Shown here: piece by piece, positions 45,601 through 58,104 of the stretch | Position numbering within the stretch: the first letter of the stretch is position 1 | Layout: each line of letters starts with the position of its first letter | NCBI GenBank assembly: GCA_963971535.1 | Contig: OZ020587.1 | Coordinates: 159,849,856 to 159,913,855 of the forward strand | DNA from: Notolepis coatsorum | Lineage: Eukaryota > Chordata > Actinopteri > Aulopiformes > Paralepididae | Direction of reading: 5' to 3' | DNA length: 64,000 nt | Translations under genes and position numbers: made by a program | The notes under the pieces: generated by a model | The model's input: the letters and a program-made list of their open reading frames with translations, nothing else | Database searches by the model: none | What the model was told of the DNA's origin: nothing

Positions 45601-48010
45601 TCATGGTTTTAGCTCTGTCTTGTTGAGAGTTAAGTCATGGTTTTAGCTCCGTGTTGTTGAGAGTTAAGTCATGGTTTTAGCTCTGTCTTGTTGAGAGTTA
45701 AGTCATGGTTTTAGCTCTGTGTTGTTGAGAGTTAAGTCATGGTTTTAGCTCCGTCTTGTTGAGAGTTAAGTCATGGTTTTAGCTCCGTGTTGTTGAGAGT
45801 TAAGTCATGGTTTTAGCTCTGTCTTGTTGAGAGTTAAGTCATGGTTTTAGCTCCCTGTTGTTGAGAGTTAAGTCATGGTTTTAGCTCTGTGTTGTTGAGT
45901 TAAGTCATGGTTTTAGCTCTGTGTTGTTGAGTTAAGTCATGGTTTTAGCTCCGTGTTGTTGAGAGTTAAGTCATGGTTTTAGTTCCCTGTGTTGTTGAGA
46001 GTTAAGTCATGGTTTTAGCTCTGTGTTGTTGAGTTAAGTCATGGTTTTAGCTCTGTGTTGTTGAGAGTTAAGTCATGGTTTTAGTTCCCTGTGTTGTTGA
46101 GAGTTAAGTCATGGTTTTAGCTCTGTGTTGTTGAGAGTTAAGTCATGGTTTTAGTTCCCTGTGTTGTTGAGAGTTAAGTCATGGTGTTAGCTCTGTCTTG
46201 TTGAGAGTTAAGTCATGGTTTTAGCTCTGTGTTGTTGAGAGTTAAGTCATGGTTTTAGCTCTGTGTTGAGTTAAGTCATGGTTTTAGCTCTGTGTTGTTG
46301 AGTTAAGTCATGCTTTTAGCCCTGTGTTGTTGAGAGTTAAGTCATGGTTTTAGCTCTGTGTTGTTGAGAGTTAAGTCATGGTTTTAGCTCTGTCTTGTTG
46401 AGAGTTAAGTCATGGTTTTAGCTCTGTGTTGTTGAGAGTTAAGTCATGGTTTTAGCTCTGTGTTGTTGAGTTAAATCATGGTTTTAGCTCTGTGTTGTTG
46501 AGAGTTAAGTCATGGTTTTAGTTCCCCGTGTTGTTGAGAGTTAAGTCATGGTTTTAGCTCTGTGTTGTTGAGTTAAGTCATGGTTTTAGCTCCGTGTTGT
46601 TGAGAGTTAAGTCATGGTTTTAGCTCTGTCTTGTTGAGAGTTAAGTCATGGTTTTAGCTCCCTGTTGTTGAGAGTTAAGTCATGGTTTTAGCTCTGTGTT
46701 GTTGAGAGTTAAGTCATGGTTTTAGCTCCCTGTTGTTGAGAGTTAAGTCATGGTTTTAGCTCTGTGTTGTTGAGTTAAGTCATGGTTTTAGCTCTGTGTT
46801 GTTGAGTTAAGTCATGGTTTTAGCTCCGTGTTGTTGAGAGTTAAGTCATGGTTTTAGTTCCCTGTGTTGTTGAGAGTTAAGTCATGGTTTTAGCTCTGTG
46901 TTGTTGAGTTAAGTCATGGTTTTAGCTCTGTGTTGTTGAGAGTTAAGTCATGGTTTTAGCTCTGTCTTGTTGAGAGTTAAGTCATGGTTTTAGCTCCCTG
47001 TTGTTGAGAGTTAAGTCATGGTTTTAAATCCGTGTTGTTGAGTTAAGTCATGGTTTTAGCTCTGTGTTGTTGAGAGTTAAGTCATGGTTTTAGCTCTGTG
47101 TTGTTGAGAGTTAAGTCATGGTTTTAGTTCCCTGTGTTGTTGAGAGTTAAGTCATGGTTTTAGCACTGTGTTGTTGAGTTAAGTCATGGTTTTAGCTCTG
47201 TGTTGTTGAGAGTTAAGTCATGGTTTTAGATCTGTGTTGTTGAGTTAAGTCATGGTTTTAGCTCTGTGTTGTTGAGAGTTAAGTCATGGTTTTAGCTCTG
47301 TGTTGTTGAGAGTTAAGTCATGGTTTTAGCTCTGTCTTGTTGAGAGTTAAGTCATGGTTTTAGCTCCGTGTTGTTGAGAGTTAAGTCATGGTTTTAGCTC
47401 TGTCTTGTTGAGAGTTAAGTCATGGTTTTAGCTCTGTCTTGTTGAGAGTTAAGTCATGGTTTTAGCTCTGTGTTGTTGAGAGTTAAGTCATGGTTTTAGC
47501 TCCGTCTTGTTGAGAGTTAAGTCATGGTTTTAGCTCCGTGTTGTTGAGAGTTAAGTCATGGTTTTAGCTCTGTCTTGTTGAGAGTTAAGTCATGGTTTTA
47601 GCTCCCTGTTGTTGAGAGTTAAGTCATGGTTTTAGCTCTGTGTTGTTGAGTTAAGTCATGGTTTTAGCTCTGTGTTGTTGAGTTAAGTCATGGTTTTAGC
47701 TCCGTGTTGTTGAGAGTTAAGTCATGGTTTTAGTTCCCTGTGTTGTTGAGAGTTAAGTCATGGTTTTAGCTCTGTGTTGTTGAGTTAAGTCATGGTTTTA
47801 GCTCTGTGTTGTTGAGAGTTAAGTCATGGTTTTAGCTCTGTCTTGTTGAGAGTTAAGTCATGGTTTTAGCTCCCTGTTGTTGAGAGTTAAGTCATGGTTT
47901 TAAATCCGTGTTGTTGAGAGTTAAGTCATGGTTTTAGCTCTGTGTTGTTGAGTTAAGTCATGGTTTTAGCTCTGTGTTGTTGAGTTAAATCATGGTTTTA
48001 GCTCTGTGTT
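21630..48010 (+). repeat. 34-bp satellite, segment 3
   Basis: The longest uninterrupted part, about 26.4 kb. Several block duplications can be followed. About 22.77-24.31 kb repeats at 24.31-25.85 kb (offset 1,541). About 25.93-31.9 kb is the relative of 12.27-18.8 kb and carries the empty hAT site. About 32.15-38.68 kb repeats at 38.68-43.80 kb (offset 6,531-6,533), the first copy having an extra internal 1,384-bp tandem duplication. Inside both, blocks of about 1,314 bp repeat, marked by AAATCCGTG at 32555/33869, 33433/34745, 39086/40400 and 39964/41278. The last 23 bases (47988-48010) are the left target duplication of the LINE fragment. Confidence 0.95.
29580..29587. other. Empty paralogous hAT insertion site
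   Basis: A single GTGTTGAG sits in the context that surrounds both hAT copies: a GTTAAAGTC unit upstream (29487), a TTTTATTTCCCTGTG unit next, and a GTTAAGTCATAG unit downstream (29789). The distance between the outer markers is 302 bp here, against 997 bp in copy 1 (15754 to 16751) and copy 2 (20842 to 21839). The difference, 695 bp, is exactly 687 plus 8. Confidence 0.9.
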
Positions 48011-48714
48011 ACAAACTCAGCAAGACCGACGGCTTCTCAGTTACAGTGGGTGACAATATTGTCACAAGGAAAGATGAAATTACCTACCTGGGTTCCATCC
48101 TAGAGGCTAATCTCTCCTGTGACAAAATGGCATCCAATGTAATAAAAAAAGTCAACCAACGAACTCGATTCTTGTACCGGATCTCCTCTCTGGTAAACAA
48201 GAATACCCTGAAGACTCTGGCAGGAGCACTCATTCAGGGGTACTACGACTATGCTTGCACCTCATGGTACCAAAGCACCTCAAAGGCGCTAAAAACAAAA
48301 TTACAAACATCTCAAAACAAACTGGTCAGACTACTGCTTGACCTTACTCCTAGAACCCACCTCACCCCTGCCCACTTTGACAACCTAGGATGGCTTAGAG
48401 TAGATGACAGAGTACAGCAACTTGCAATGGGCCTGGTCTACAAGATACACTACACGACCAAGGTACCCATGTACATGGCAAAATACTTCCCAAAGGTCAG
48501 TGAATACCACGATCACAACACCAGAGGGAGCTCCACAAATCATGTTAAACCCAGATTCGGCTCAAATAAGGGACTAAACACGTTTCGCAATTATGCCACA
48601 TCAATGTGGAACGCCCTACCCAAAGCTGTAAAGGAATGTGGATCACTACCCACTTTCAAAACCTCTCTCAAGAGACACCTACGGGAGACTGCAATTCAAC
48701 ACTGGCCCCTGTAA
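47992..48714 (+). pseudogene. LINE ORF2 C-terminal fragment, satellite-derived start
   Basis: An open frame of 240 codons. The first six residues (MVLALC) come from the satellite's ATGGTTTTAGCTCTGTGT; the LINE part begins at Tyr7. What follows is the region after the reverse transcriptase active site of a LINE ORF2: EITYLGSILEANLSCD (about residues 29-44), KKVNQRTRFLYRISS (about 53-67), LAGALIQGYYDYACTSWY (about 76-93), LGWLRVDDRVQQ (about 132-143), NTRGSS (about 177-182) and TSMWNALPKAVKE (about 208-220). This order is typical of the CR1/L2/jockey-like group; I cannot name the subfamily. The endonuclease, the catalytic FADD motif and everything 5' of it are absent, so no activity is possible. 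The natural stop of the ORF is kept at 48712-48714. Confidence 0.85.
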
Positions 48715-49241
48715 ATATCCTAACCCAACCCCCTCCAATGTACAGTCATTTACCTAGTATGGTTTTGTCAATAGTCCAATGTACAATTTTGTTTGTTTGT
48801 ACAGAGTCTCCCCCCCCTCAATGTACAGTTTTGCTTGCTTATACAGTGTGCCCCCCCCCCCAACCACCTCCAATGTAAATTACCCAGTATGGTTGTCAAT
48901 ATCCCAGTGTACCCAACCCCCCCCACCCAACCTCCTCCAATGTACAGTTTCTACGTCAAATGTATATACTCCCTTTTCTTGACTCCTTCTGTATCACAAA
49001 CAGTACTGTATTTGCAAATCTGGTATGTCATAAATGTATAGATGTAGCAGTACTGACTATCTGTATGTCATGTATGTCATATATGTCCTGATGAATTGAA
49101 AATGGGGGACCCTGGTGTAAACAAGACGAAAGTCTTTCTCTGGTCTGCATCCCCTTAACAATTGTGTGTATTGAGCTGTACTGTATTGTACCCATTCTGC
49201 AATCTGTTAATAAAGTTTTCAATCAATCAATTCAATCAATC
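48011..49241 (+). mobile_element. 5'-truncated LINE insertion, copy 1
   Basis: A 1,231-bp insertion in the satellite with all marks of target-primed reverse transcription: a missing 5' part, the C-terminal end of ORF2, a 3' untranslated region with several C runs, an AATAAA at 49209-49214, and a short tandem tail of CAAT units. A target duplication of 19-23 bp flanks it (47988-48010 and 49242-49264, beginning AATCATGG); the few-base uncertainty arises because the tail and the duplication share AATC. The small open frames in the 3' untranslated part are C-run by-products. The copy at 57401 appears identical. Confidence 0.9.
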
Positions 49242-52200
49242 AATCATGGTTTTAGCTCTGTGTTGTTGAGAGTTAAGTCATGGTTTTAGTTCCCCGTGTT
49301 GTTGAGAGTTAAGTCATGGTTTTAGCTCTGTGTTGTTGAGTTAAGTCATGGTTTTAGCTCCGTGTTGTTGAGAGTTAAGTCATGGTTTTAGCTCTGTCTT
49401 GTTGAGAGTTAAGTCATGGTTTTAGCTCTGTGTTGTTGAGAGTTAAGTCATGGTTTTAGCTCTGTGTTGTTGAGAGTTAAGTCATGGTTTTAGTTCCCTG
49501 TGTTGTTGAGAGTTAAGTCATGGTTTTAGCACTGTGTTGTTGAGAGTTAAGTCATGGTTTTAGATCTGTGTTGTTGAGTTAAGTCATGGTTTTAGCTCTG
49601 TGTTGTTGAGAGTTAAGTCATGGTTTTAGCTCTGTGTTGTTGAGAGTTAAGTCATGGTTTTAGCTCTGTCTTGTTGAGAGTTAAGTCATGGTTTTAGCTC
49701 CGTGTTGTTGAGAGTTAAGTCATGGTTTTAGCTCCCTGTTGTTGAGAGTTAAGTCATGGTTTTAAATCCGTGTTGTTGAGAGTTAAGTCATGGTTTTAGC
49801 TCTGTGTTGTTGAGTTAAGTCATGGTTTTAGCTCTGTGTTGTTGAGTTAAATCATGGTTTTAGCTCTGTGTTGTTGAGAGTTAAGTCATGGTTTTAGTTC
49901 CCCGTGTTGTTGAGAGTTAAGTCATGGTTTTAGCTCTGTGTTGTTGAGTTAAGTCATGGTTTTAGCTCCGTGTTGTTGAGAGTTAAGTCATGGTTTTAGC
50001 TCTGTCTTGTTGAGAGTTAAGTCATGGTTTTAGCTCTGTGTTGTTGAGTTAAGTCATGGTTTTAGCTCTGTGTTGTTGAGAGTTAAGTCATGGTTTTAGT
50101 TCCCTGTGTTGTTGAGAGTTAAGTCATAGTTTTAGCACTGTGTTGTTGAGTTAAGTCATGGTTTTAGCTCTGTGTTGTTGAGAGTTAAGTCATGGTTTTA
50201 GATCTGTGTTGTTGAGTTAAGTCATGGTTTTAGCTCTGTGTTGTTGAGAGTTAAGTCATGGTTTTAGCTCTGTGTTGTTGAGAGTTAAGTCATGGTTTTA
50301 GCTCTGTCTTGTTGAGAGTTAAGTCATGGTTTTAGCTCCGTGTTGTTGAGAGTTAAGTCATGGTTTTAGCTCTGTCTTGTTGAGAGTTAAGTCATGGTTT
50401 TAGCTCTGTCTTGTTGAGAGTTAAGTCATGGTTTTAGCTCCCTGTTGTTGAGAGTTAAGTCATGGTTTTAGCTCTGTGTTGTTGAGTTAAGTCATGGTTT
50501 TAGCTCTGTGTTGTTGAGTTAAGTCATGGTTTTAGCTCCGTGTTGTTGAGAGTTAAGTCATGGTTTTAGTTCCCTGTGTTGTTGAGAGTTAAGTCATGGT
50601 TTTAGCTCTGTGTTGTTGAGTTAAGTCATGGTTTTAGCTCCGTGTTGTTGAGAGTTAAGTCATGGTTTTAGCTCTGTCTTGTTGAGAGTTAAGTCATGGT
50701 TTTAGCTCCCTGTTGTTGAGAGTTAAGTCATGGTTTTAGCTCTGTGTTGTTGAGAGTTAAGTCATGGTTTTAGCTCCCTGTTGTTGAGAGTTAAGTCATG
50801 GTTTTAGCTCTGTGTTGTTGAGTTAAGTCATGGTTTTAGCTCTGTGTTGTTGAGTTAAGTCATGGTTTTAGCTCCCTGTTGTTGAGTTAAGTCATGGTTT
50901 TAGCTCTGTGTTGTTGAGTTAAGTCATGGTTTTAGCTCCGTGTTGTTGAGAGTTAAGTCATGGTTTTAGCTCTGTCTTGTTGAGAGTTAAGTCATGGTTT
51001 TAGCTCTGTGTTGTTGAGAGTTAAGTCATGGTTTTAGCTCTGTGTTGTTGAGAGTTAAGTCATGGTTTTAGTTCCCTGTGTTGTTGAGAGTTAAGTCATG
51101 GTTTTAGCTCTGTGTTGTTGAGTTAAGTCATGGTTTTAGCTCTGTGTTGTTGAGAGTTAAGTCATGGTTTTAGTTCCCTGTGTTGTTGAGAGTTAAGTCA
51201 TGGTTTTAGCTCTGTGTTGTTGAGAGTTAAGTCATGGTTTTAGTTCCCTGTGTTGTTGAGAGTTAAGTCATGGTGTTAGCTCTGTCTTGTTGAGAGTTAA
51301 GTCATGGTTTTAGCTCTGTGTTGTTGAGAGTTAAGTCATGGTTTTAGCTCTGTGTTGAGTTAAGTCATGGTTTTAGCTCTGTGTTGTTGAGTTAAGTCAT
51401 GCTTTTAGCCCTGTGTTGTTGAGAGTTAAGTCATGGTTTTAGCTCTGTGTTGTTGAGAGTTAAGTCATGGTTTTAGCTCCCTGTTGTTGAGAGTTAAGTC
51501 ATGGTTTTAGCTCTGTGTTGTTGAGTTAAGTCATGGTTTTAGCTCTGTGTTGTTGAGTTAAGTCATGGTTTTAGCTCCGTGTTGTTGAGAGTTAAGTCAT
51601 GGTTTTAGTTCCCTGTGTTGTTGAGAGTTAAGTCATGGTTTTAGCTCTGTGTTGTTGAGTTAAGTCATGGTTTTAGCTCTGTGTTGTTGAGAGTTAAGTC
51701 ATGGTTTTAGCTCTGTCTTGTTGAGAGTTAAGTCATGGTTTTAGCTCCCTGTTGTTGAGAGTTAAGTCATGGTTTTAAATCCGTGTTGTTGAGTTAAGTC
51801 ATGGTTTTAGCTCTGTGTTGTTGAGAGTTAAGTCATGGTTTTAGCTCTGTGTTGTTGAGAGTTAAGTCATGGTTTTAGTTCCCTGTGTTGTTGAGAGTTA
51901 AGTCATGGTTTTAGCACTGTGTTGTTGAGTTAAGTCATGGTTTTAGCTCTGTGTTGTTGAGAGTTAAGTCATGGTTTTAGATCTGTGTTGTTGAGTTAAG
52001 TCATGGTTTTAGCTCTGTGTTGTTGAGAGTTAAGTCATGGTTTTAGCTCTGTGTTGTTGAGAGTTAAGTCATGGTTTTAGCTCTGTCTTGTTGAGAGTTA
52101 AGTCATGGTTTTAGCTCCGTGTTGTTGAGAGTTAAGTCATGGTTTTAGCTCTGTCTTGTTGAGAGTTAAGTCATGGTTTTAGCTCTGTCTTGTTGAGAGT

Positions 52201-52738
52201 TAAGTCATGGTTTTAGCTCTGTGTTGTTGAGAGTTAAGTCATGGTTTTAGCTCCGTCTTGTTGAGAGTTAAGTCATGGTTTTAGCTCCGTGTTGTTGAGA
52301 GTTAAGTCATGGTTTTAGCTCTGTCTTGTTGAGAGTTAAGTCATGGTTTTAGCTCCCTGTTGTTGAGAGTTAAGTCATGGTTTTAGCTCTGTGTTGTTGA
52401 GTTAAGTCATGGTTTTAGCTCTGTGTTGTTGAGTTAAGTCATGGTTTTAGCTCCGTGTTGTTGAGAGTTAAGTCATGGTTTTAGTTCCCTGTGTTGTTGA
52501 GAGTTAAGTCATGGTTTTAGCTCTGTGTTGTTGAGTTAAGTCATGGTTTTAGCTCTGTGTTGTTGAGAGTTAAGTCATGGTTTTAGCTCTGTCTTGTTGA
52601 GAGTTAAGTCATGGTTTTAGCTCCCTGTTGTTGAGAGTTAAGTCATGGTTTTAAATCCGTGTTGTTGAGAGTTAAGTCATGGTTTTAGCTCTGTGTTGTT
52701 GAGTTAAGTCATGGTTTTAGCTCTGTGTTGTTGAGTTA

Positions 52739-52761
52739 AATCATGGTTTTAGCTCTGTGTT
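52739..52761. other. Empty paralogous LINE insertion site
   Basis: A single copy of the 23-bp target word (starting AATCATGG) in the matching context. The distance from the preceding AAATCCGTG (52653) to the following TTCCCCGTG (52787) is 134 bp. In LINE copy 1 the same markers are at 47902 and 49290, 1,388 bp apart. The difference is 1,254 bp, exactly 1,231 plus 23. Confidence 0.9.
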
Positions 52762-54488
52762 GTTGAGAGTTAAGTCATGGTTTTAGTTCCCCGTGTTGTT
52801 GAGAGTTAAGTCATGGTTTTAGCTCTGTGTTGTTGAGTTAAGTCATGGTTTTAGCTCCGTGTTGTTGAGAGTTAAGTCATGGTTTTAGCTCTGTCTTGTT
52901 GAGAGTTAAGTCATGGTTTTAGCTCTGTGTTGTTGAGTTAAGTCATGGTTTTAGCTCTGTGTTGTTGAGAGTTAAGTCATGGTTTTAGTTCCCTGTGTTG
53001 TTGAGAGTTAAGTCATAGTTTTAGCACTGTGTTGTTGAGTTAAGTCATGGTTTTAGCTCTGTGTTGTTGAGAGTTAAGTCATGGTTTTAGATCTGTGTTG
53101 TTGAGTTAAGTCATGGTTTTAGCTCTGTGTTGTTGAGAGTTAAGTCATGGTTTTAGCTCTGTGTTGTTGAGAGTTAAGTCATGGTTTTAGCTCTGTCTTG
53201 TTGAGAGTTAAGTCATGGTTTTAGCTCCGTGTTGTTGAGAGTTAAGTCATGGTTTTAGCTCTGTCTTGTTGAGAGTTAAGTCATGGTTTTAGCTCTGTCT
53301 TGTTGAGAGTTAAGTCATGGTTTTAGCTCCCTGTTGTTGAGAGTTAAGTCATGGTTTTAGCTCTGTGTTGTTGAGTTAAGTCATGCTTTTAGCCCTGTGT
53401 TGTTGAGAGTTAAGTCATGGTTTTAGCTCTGTGTTGTTGAGAGTTAAGTCATGGTTTTAGCTCCCTGTTGTTGAGAGTTAAGTCATGGTTTTAGCTCTGT
53501 GTTGTTGAGTTAAGTCATGGTTTTAGCTCTGTGTTGTTGAGTTAAGTCATGGTTTTAGCTCCGTGTTGTTGAGAGTTAAGTCATGGTTTTAGTTCCCTGT
53601 GTTGTTGAGAGTTAAGTCATGGTTTTAGCTCTGTGTTGTTGAGTTAAGTCATGGTTTTAGCTCTGTGTTGTTGAGAGTTAAGTCATGGTTTTAGCTCTGT
53701 CTTGTTGAGAGTTAAGTCATGGTTTTAGCTCCCTGTTGTTGAGAGTTAAGTCATGGTTTTAAATCCGTGTTGTTGAGTTAAGTCATGGTTTTAGCTCTGT
53801 GTTGTTGAGAGTTAAGTCATGGTTTTAGCTCTGTGTTGTTGAGAGTTAAGTCATGGTTTTAGTTCCCTGTGTTGTTGAGAGTTAAGTCATGGTTTTAGCA
53901 CTGTGTTGTTGAGTTAAGTCATGGTTTTAGCTCTGTGTTGTTGAGAGTTAAGTCATGGTTTTAGATCTGTGTTGTTGAGTTAAGTCATGGTTTTAGCTCT
54001 GTGTTGTTGAGAGTTAAGTCATGGTTTTAGCTCTGTGTTGTTGAGAGTTAAGTCATGGTTTTAGCTCTGTCTTGTTGAGAGTTAAGTCATGGTTTTAGCT
54101 CCGTGTTGTTGAGAGTTAAGTCATGGTTTTAGTTCCCTGTGTTGTTGAGAGTTAAGTCATGGTTTTAGCACTGTGTTGTTGAGAGTTAAGTCATGGTTTT
54201 AGATCTGTGTTGTTGAGTTAAGTCATGGTTTTAGCTCTGTGTTGTTGAGAGTTAAGTCATGGTTTTAGCTCTGTGTTGTTGAGAGTTAAGTCATGGTTTT
54301 AGCTCTGTCTTGTTGAGAGTTAAGTCATGGTTTTAGCTCCGTGTTGTTGAGAGTTAAGTCATGGTTTTAGCTCCCTGTTGTTGAGAGTTAAGTCATGGTT
54401 TTAAATCCGTGTTGTTGAGAGTTAAGTCATGGTTTTAGCTCTGTGTTGTTGAGTTAAGTCATGGTTTTAGCTCTGTGTTGTTGAGTTA

Positions 54489-54511
54489 AATCATGGTTTT
54501 AGCTCTGTGTT
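54489..54511. other. Second empty paralogous LINE site
   Basis: Same context again: AAATCCGTG at 54403 and TTCCCCGTG at 54537, 134 bp apart, with one copy of the target word between them. Confidence 0.85.
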
Positions 54512-57381
54512 GTTGAGAGTTAAGTCATGGTTTTAGTTCCCCGTGTTGTTGAGAGTTAAGTCATGGTTTTAGCTCTGTGTTGTTGAGTTAAGTCATGGTT
54601 TTAGCTCCGTGTTGTTGAGAGTTAAGTCATGGTTTTAGCTCTGTCTTGTTGAGAGTTAAGTCATGGTTTTAGCTCTGTGTTGTTGAGTTAAGTCATGGTT
54701 TTAGCTCTGTGTTGTTGAGAGTTAAGTCATGGTTTTAGTTCCCTGTGTTGTTGAGAGTTAAGTCATAGTTTTAGCACTGTGTTGTTGAGTTAAGTCATGG
54801 TTTTAGCTCTGTGTTGTTGAGAGTTAAGTCATGGTTTTAGATCTGTGTTGTTGAGTTAAGTCATGGTTTTAGCTCTGTGTTGTTGAGAGTTAAGTCATGG
54901 TTTTAGCTCTGTGTTGTTGAGAGTTAAGTCATGGTTTTAGCTCTGTCTTGTTGAGAGTTAAGTCATGGTTTTAGCTCCGTGTTGTTGAGAGTTAAGTCAT
55001 GGTTTTAGCTCTGTCTTGTTGAGAGTTAAGTCATGGTTTTAGCTCTGTCTTGTTGAGAGTTAAGTCATGGTTTTAGCTCCCTGTTGTTGAGAGTTAAGTC
55101 ATGGTTTTAGCTCTGTGTTGTTGAGTTAAGTCATGGTTTTAGCTCTGTGTTGTTGAGTTAAGTCATGGTTTTAGCTCCGTGTTGTTGAGAGTTAAGTCAT
55201 GGTTTTAGTTCCCTGTGTTGTTGAGAGTTAAGTCATGGTTTTAGCTCTGTGTTGTTGAGTTAAGTCATGGTTTTAGCTCCGTGTTGTTGAGAGTTAAGTC
55301 ATGGTTTTAGCTCTGTCTTGTTGAGAGTTAAGTCATGGTTTTAGCTCCCTGTTGTTGAGAGTTAAGTCATGGTTTTAGCTCTGTGTTGTTGAGAGTTAAG
55401 TCATGGTTTTAGCTCCCTGTTGTTGAGAGTTAAGTCATGGTTTTAGCTCTGTGTTGTTGAGTTAAGTCATGGTTTTAGCTCTGTGTTGTTGAGTTAAGTC
55501 ATGGTTTTAGCTCCCTGTTGTTGAGTTAAGTCATGGTTTTAGCTCTGTGTTGTTGAGTTAAGTCATGGTTTTAGCTCCGTGTTGTTGAGAGTTAAGTCAT
55601 GGTTTTAGCTCTGTCTTGTTGAGAGTTAAGTCATGGTTTTAGCTCTGTGTTGTTGAGAGTTAAGTCATGGTTTTAGCTCTGTGTTGTTGAGAGTTAAGTC
55701 ATGGTTTTAGTTCCCTGTGTTGTTGAGAGTTAAGTCATGGTTTTAGCTCTGTGTTGTTGAGTTAAGTCATGGTTTTAGCTCTGTGTTGTTGAGAGTTAAG
55801 TCATGGTTTTAGTTCCCTGTGTTGTTGAGAGTTAAGTCATGGTTTTAGCTCTGTGTTGTTGAGAGTTAAGTCATGGTTTTAGTTCCCTGTGTTGTTGAGA
55901 GTTAAGTCATGGTGTTAGCTCTGTCTTGTTGAGAGTTAAGTCATGGTTTTAGCTCTGTGTTGTTGAGAGTTAAGTCATGGTTTTAGCTCTGTGTTGAGTT
56001 AAGTCATGGTTTTAGCTCTGTGTTGTTGAGTTAAGTCATGCTTTTAGCCCTGTGTTGTTGAGAGTTAAGTCATGGTTTTAGCTCTGTGTTGTTGAGAGTT
56101 AAGTCATGGTTTTAGCTCCCTGTTGTTGAGAGTTAAGTCATGGTTTTAGCTCTGTGTTGTTGAGTTAAGTCATGGTTTTAGCTCTGTGTTGTTGAGTTAA
56201 GTCATGGTTTTAGCTCCGTGTTGTTGAGAGTTAAGTCATGGTTTTAGTTCCCTGTGTTGTTGAGAGTTAAGTCATGGTTTTAGCTCTGTGTTGTTGAGTT
56301 AAGTCATGGTTTTAGCTCTGTGTTGTTGAGAGTTAAGTCATGGTTTTAGCTCTGTCTTGTTGAGAGTTAAGTCATGGTTTTAGCTCCCTGTTGTTGAGAG
56401 TTAAGTCATGGTTTTAAATCCGTGTTGTTGAGTTAAGTCATGGTTTTAGCTCTGTGTTGTTGAGAGTTAAGTCATGGTTTTAGCTCTGTGTTGTTGAGAG
56501 TTAAGTCATGGTTTTAGTTCCCTGTGTTGTTGAGAGTTAAGTCATGGTTTTAGCACTGTGTTGTTGAGTTAAGTCATGGTTTTAGCTCTGTGTTGTTGAG
56601 AGTTAAGTCATGGTTTTAGATCTGTGTTGTTGAGTTAAGTCATGGTTTTAGCTCTGTGTTGTTGAGAGTTAAGTCATGGTTTTAGCTCTGTGTTGTTGAG
56701 AGTTAAGTCATGGTTTTAGCTCTGTCTTGTTGAGAGTTAAGTCATGGTTTTAGCTCCGTGTTGTTGAGAGTTAAGTCATGGTTTTAGCTCTGTCTTGTTG
56801 AGAGTTAAGTCATGGTTTTAGCTCTGTCTTGTTGAGAGTTAAGTCATGGTTTTAGCTCTGTGTTGTTGAGAGTTAAGTCATGGTTTTAGCTCCGTCTTGT
56901 TGAGAGTTAAGTCATGGTTTTAGCTCCGTGTTGTTGAGAGTTAAGTCATGGTTTTAGCTCTGTCTTGTTGAGAGTTAAGTCATGGTTTTAGCTCCCTGTT
57001 GTTGAGAGTTAAGTCATGGTTTTAGCTCTGTGTTGTTGAGTTAAGTCATGGTTTTAGCTCTGTGTTGTTGAGTTAAGTCATGGTTTTAGCTCCGTGTTGT
57101 TGAGAGTTAAGTCATGGTTTTAGTTCCCTGTGTTGTTGAGAGTTAAGTCATGGTTTTAGCTCTGTGTTGTTGAGTTAAGTCATGGTTTTAGCTCTGTGTT
57201 GTTGAGAGTTAAGTCATGGTTTTAGCTCTGTCTTGTTGAGAGTTAAGTCATGGTTTTAGCTCCCTGTTGTTGAGAGTTAAGTCATGGTTTTAAATCCGTG
57301 TTGTTGAGAGTTAAGTCATGGTTTTAGCTCTGTGTTGTTGAGTTAAGTCATGGTTTTAGCTCTGTGTTGTTGAGTTAAATC

Positions 57382-58104
57382 ATGGTTTTAGCTCTGTGTT
57401 ACAAACTCAGCAAGACCGACGGCTTCTCAGTTACAGTGGGTGACAATATTGTCACAAGGAAAGATGAAATTACCTACCTGGGTTCCATCCTAGAGGCTAA
57501 TCTCTCCTGTGACAAAATGGCATCCAATGTAATAAAAAAAGTCAACCAACGAACTCGATTCTTGTACCGGATCTCCTCTCTGGTAAACAAGAATACCCTG
57601 AAGACTCTGGCAGGAGCACTCATTCAGGGGTACTACGACTATGCTTGCACCTCATGGTACCAAAGCACCTCAAAGGCGCTAAAAACAAAATTACAAACAT
57701 CTCAAAACAAACTGGTCAGACTACTGCTTGACCTTACTCCTAGAACCCACCTCACCCCTGCCCACTTTGACAACCTAGGATGGCTTAGAGTAGATGACAG
57801 AGTACAGCAACTTGCAATGGGCCTGGTCTACAAGATACACTACACGACCAAGGTACCCATGTACATGGCAAAATACTTCCCAAAGGTCAGTGAATACCAC
57901 GATCACAACACCAGAGGGAGCTCCACAAATCATGTTAAACCCAGATTCGGCTCAAATAAGGGACTAAACACGTTTCGCAATTATGCCACATCAATGTGGA
58001 ACGCCCTACCCAAAGCTGTAAAGGAATGTGGATCACTACCCACTTTCAAAACCTCTCTCAAGAGACACCTACGGGAGACTGCAATTCAACACTGGCCCCT
58101 GTAA
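57382..58104 (+). pseudogene. LINE ORF2 C-terminal fragment, duplicate
   Basis: Second copy of the 240-codon frame at 47992-48714, identical in protein sequence, with the same six satellite-derived residues before Tyr7. It carries only the part of ORF2 downstream of the reverse transcriptase active site and ends at the natural stop (58102-58104). Confidence 0.85.

Larger units (their letters stand above)
49242..57400 (+). repeat. 34-bp satellite, segment 4
   Basis: Satellite between the two LINE copies, same unit and strand. The block of about 46.73-51.47 kb recurs at about 56.12-60.86 kb (offset 9,390); the marker CATGCTTTTAGCCCTG at 51398 has its partner at 60788. The block between them (about 51.47-56.12 kb) is related to both, with AAATCCGTG at 47026, 51777 and 56416, but lacks the LINE. 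Just upstream of the two repeated blocks the homology continues with a 338-bp length difference (marker at 46309 and 56037). Confidence 0.95.

Noticed and set aside
48606-49222. Small frames in the LINE 3' untranslated region, and their duplicates at 57996-58612
   Set aside because: Pro-rich products of C runs and overlapping frames in non-coding LINE sequence.
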